Below, piece after piece: positions 62,461 to 64,000 of a stretch of DNA of 64,000 nucleotides. The stretch covers positions 21,153 through 85,152 of the forward strand of contig JAOPWM010000052.1 of assembly GCA_025965695.1 (NCBI GenBank). The letters run 5' to 3'. Source of the stretch: Blastococcus sp. GTDB taxonomy: Bacteria > Actinomycetota > Actinomycetes > Mycobacteriales > Geodermatophilaceae. The notes beneath the pieces are model-generated. The model was given only the letters and a program-made list of their open reading frames with translations. It was not told where the DNA came from and ran no database searches. Made by a program: the position numbers and the translations under genes. The first letter of the stretch is position 1; the number at the start of each line of letters is the position of its first letter.

Positions 62461-63549
62461 ATGGAGCCAGGAGTCCTGCGTGGGATCAACCTCGTCGGGA
62501 TGGAAGGGGGCTACGGCGGCGATGTCGCCGGCTCGACGTGGGACCGCGCCGTCGGCCCGGTCGCAGGCCAGGACTACCCGGTGTTCGCCCCCGAACTGCT
62601 CGGCTACTACCGCGACAAGGGCGTCGGCGTCCTGCGGCTGCTGGTCTCCTGGGAACGCCTCCAGTCCGAGCTCGGCGGCCCGCTGCCCGCCGCCGGCGCG
62701 GGGTACGCGGCGTACTTCGCCGATCTGGAGCGAGTGGTCGAGCGAGCGACCGGATGGGGCATGGCGGTCATCGTCGAGCCCTGGCAGTCCGATGCCCATG
62801 GGGGTGCGGGGGGCGCCTCGTGGCGGGGCCAGATCATCGGCTCCCCGGGCGTCGACTCGTCGGCGTTCGTCGACTTCTGGTCCAAGCTCGCCGCCGTCTT
62901 CGCCGGGAACCCCCTGGTGGAGTACGGACTGGTCAACGAGCCTCACAACATGTCCACGAGGGCCTGGTGGACGACGGCGCAGGCCTGCGTCACCGGCATT
63001 CGTGCCGCGGGCGCGACGACCACCATCCACGTTCCCGGCAACGGTTACACCGCGGCGGCGTCCTGGACAGCTGACTGGTACGACGCGGTCCTCCCCCGAC
63101 GGTCCAATGCCGAGGGCTGGCTCAATGCCGGCGGCGAGGGGTCCCCGCTCTCCGATCCCCTCGACCGATCGGTGGCCGAGGTCCACGTGTACCTCGACGC
63201 CGACGGGAGTGGCTCCACGACGGCGATCACCACCCCTACCGTGGGCCGCGACAGACTCGCGATCGCCATGACCGAGGCCGCGGCGCACGGCTACCGGCTC
63301 TTCGTCGGAGAGATCGGCTGCTACGCCGCGAACCCGCTCGCTCCCGCGGCCTGGGCGGACTTCGTCGCCTACACCGCCGCCTCGGCAGCGAGCTGCGCCG
63401 GGTACGCCTGGTGGGCGGCCGGCAACCCCGGTTGGTGGGACGACGTCGGAGCTGACGGCGGCGGGCACTTCTCGGTCACGCCGCAGGAGCTCGGTGCGAC
63501 GTTCGTCGACACGGTCAACATGGCGTTGATCGCCGCCGACTTCACCTGA
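62461..63549 (+). CDS. GH5-type (cellulase family) glycoside hydrolase without signal peptide
   Basis: 362 aa TIM-barrel glycosidase. VLRLLVSWERLQ (strand 2), VEYGLVNEPHNMS with acid/base Glu160, and FVGEIGCYA with nucleophile Glu284 fit family GH5. There is no signal peptide or membrane segment: the N-terminus starts directly at GVLRGINLVGMEGGY, so it is cytoplasmic or exported another way. It lies 74 bases after the fibre gene, same strand, with its own AAGAGG site. It may be a payload of the tail particle (inference). GTG 62452 is an alternative start. Confidence 0.82.
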   Translation: MEPGVLRGINLVGMEGGYGGDVAGSTWDRAVGPVAGQDYPVFAPELLGYYRDKGVGVLRLLVSWERLQSELGGPLPAAGAGYAAYFADLERVVERATGWGMAVIVEPWQSDAHGGAGGASWRGQIIGSPGVDSSAFVDFWSKLAAVFAGNPLVEYGLVNEPHNMSTRAWWTTAQACVTGIRAAGATTTIHVPGNGYTAAASWTADWYDAVLPRRSNAEGWLNAGGEGSPLSDPLDRSVAEVHVYLDADGSGSTTAITTPTVGRDRLAIAMTEAAAHGYRLFVGEIGCYAANPLAPAAWADFVAYTAASAASCAGYAWWAAGNPGWWDDVGADGGGHFSVTPQELGATFVDTVNMALIAADFT

Positions 63550-63650
63550 CCCGAGGTGCGAACCAGGAGGAGCCTGCGACGCCCCCCATCGCGGACAACT
63601 GAACCGATGTCATCGCCAGAGCCACCTCGCCGTACTGGGCGAGGGGCACG

Positions 63651-64000
63651 CTAGTGCGGGGATCGCTTCGGACGGCCTGCACCAGGCTCACGCCGGCGCG
63701 CGGCATACCCGATCGAGAAGGCAGCCACGAGCAAGACGGTGCCGCCCGCGGCGACAAGCACCAGGTCAGGGCCTGCCCACGTGCCGCCACCCCCCGTATC
63801 CGCGGAGCCGGCGGGTATGCGGGACGAGGGTGTCGCCCCGCCGGGTTGCGCTGAGCTCGATGAGTTGGTGGCGCCGCTGCCTCCAGGGGCGCTGGCCCCG
63901 GCGGGACCGCTGGGCCCGGCGGGGCCGGGAGGTCCTATGGCGCCGGCGGGGCCGGGAGGTCCACTGGCGCCGGCGGGGCCCTGTGCACCCGGAGAACCGG
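63651..64000 (-). CDS. Collagen-like, C-terminally anchored surface protein (5' part outside window)
   Basis: Open frame to the window edge on the minus strand, stop TAG at 63653-63651. It encodes Gly-X-Y triplets (GPAGASGPPGPAGAIGPPGP), then a Ser/Gly/Thr-rich linker, a transmembrane helix VLVAAGGTVLLVAAFSIGYA and a basic tail RRREPGAGRPKR. This is the wall/membrane-anchored end of a bacterial collagen-like protein. A weak SADTG sequence before the helix might be a degenerate sortase-E site. The tail cluster and this gene converge. Confidence 0.75.
   Translation of the reverse strand, partial: GSPGAQGPAGASGPPGPAGAIGPPGPAGPSGPAGASAPGGSGATNSSSSAQPGGATPSSRIPAGSADTGGGGTWAGPDLVLVAAGGTVLLVAAFSIGYAARRREPGAGRPKRSPH

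Overview
The window is very GC-rich (roughly 70% or more by eye), with GTG starts, 4-bp stop/start overlaps, probable leaderless promoters and many F420-type luciferase-like oxidoreductases. This points to an actinomycete. Gene content would suit Geodermatophilaceae or a relative, but that placement is inference. I saw no rRNA, tRNA, CRISPR array or insertion sequence.

Region 1 (1-10.2 kb) is an acyl-CoA catabolic island. A thiolase-fold/Ltp2-like protein and a nitronate monooxygenase run leftward. A rightward operon, divergent from them, encodes thioesterase, enoyl-CoA hydratase, a DUF35 OB-fold protein, acyl-CoA dehydrogenase, a TetR regulator, an SDR and a luciferase-like monooxygenase. 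A second luciferase-like enzyme and an acyl-CoA synthetase converge from the right. A shared ~16-bp motif lies at the divergent promoter and in front of the synthetase gene, so the island may be one regulon under the local TetR protein.

Region 2 (10.7-19.1 kb) holds a DUF4383 membrane protein, an SDR, an acetyl-CoA hydrolase/CoA-transferase, and a sugar ABC transporter (lipoprotein, permease, ATPase, universal stress protein). The transporter is flanked by a decayed LacI-type repressor and a multiply broken sugar/nucleoside kinase gene.

Region 3 (19.4-36.4 kb) is mixed metabolism: an HD-fold protein with a degenerate metal site, PPOX- and F420-type enzymes, a TetR/ferredoxin/P450 operon with a clear palindromic operator, a GH13 glucosidase, asparaginase, an MFS exporter, (R,R)-butanediol dehydrogenase, a flavin monooxygenase with a divergent frameshifted GAF regulator, and a selenium-binding protein (methanethiol oxidase family).

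Region 4 (37.2-62.4 kb) is the highlight: a one-directional, tightly packed cluster for a contractile phage-tail-like particle. It has a terminator-like protein, sheath, tube, assembly chaperone, a Pro-rich protein where a tape measure would sit, two paralogous tail proteins, gpD-like hub, gpV-like spike, PAAR-like tip, gp25, gpJ-like wedge, gpI-like wedge and fibre proteins. No capsid, portal, terminase, integrase, lysis gene or AAA+ ATPase is present in the window. Three giant proteins are unusual: a 1373-aa fusion of tail domain, OmpA-like domain, peptidoglycan-binding domain and a zinc-metallopeptidase-like C-terminus; a 1606-aa wedge protein carrying eight ~110-residue repeats; and a 1343-aa fibre with a YVTN propeller, CxxC pairs and a helix-hairpin-helix. 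A GH5-type glycosidase without a signal peptide follows directly and is a candidate cargo. The window ends in a membrane-anchored collagen-like protein on the minus strand.
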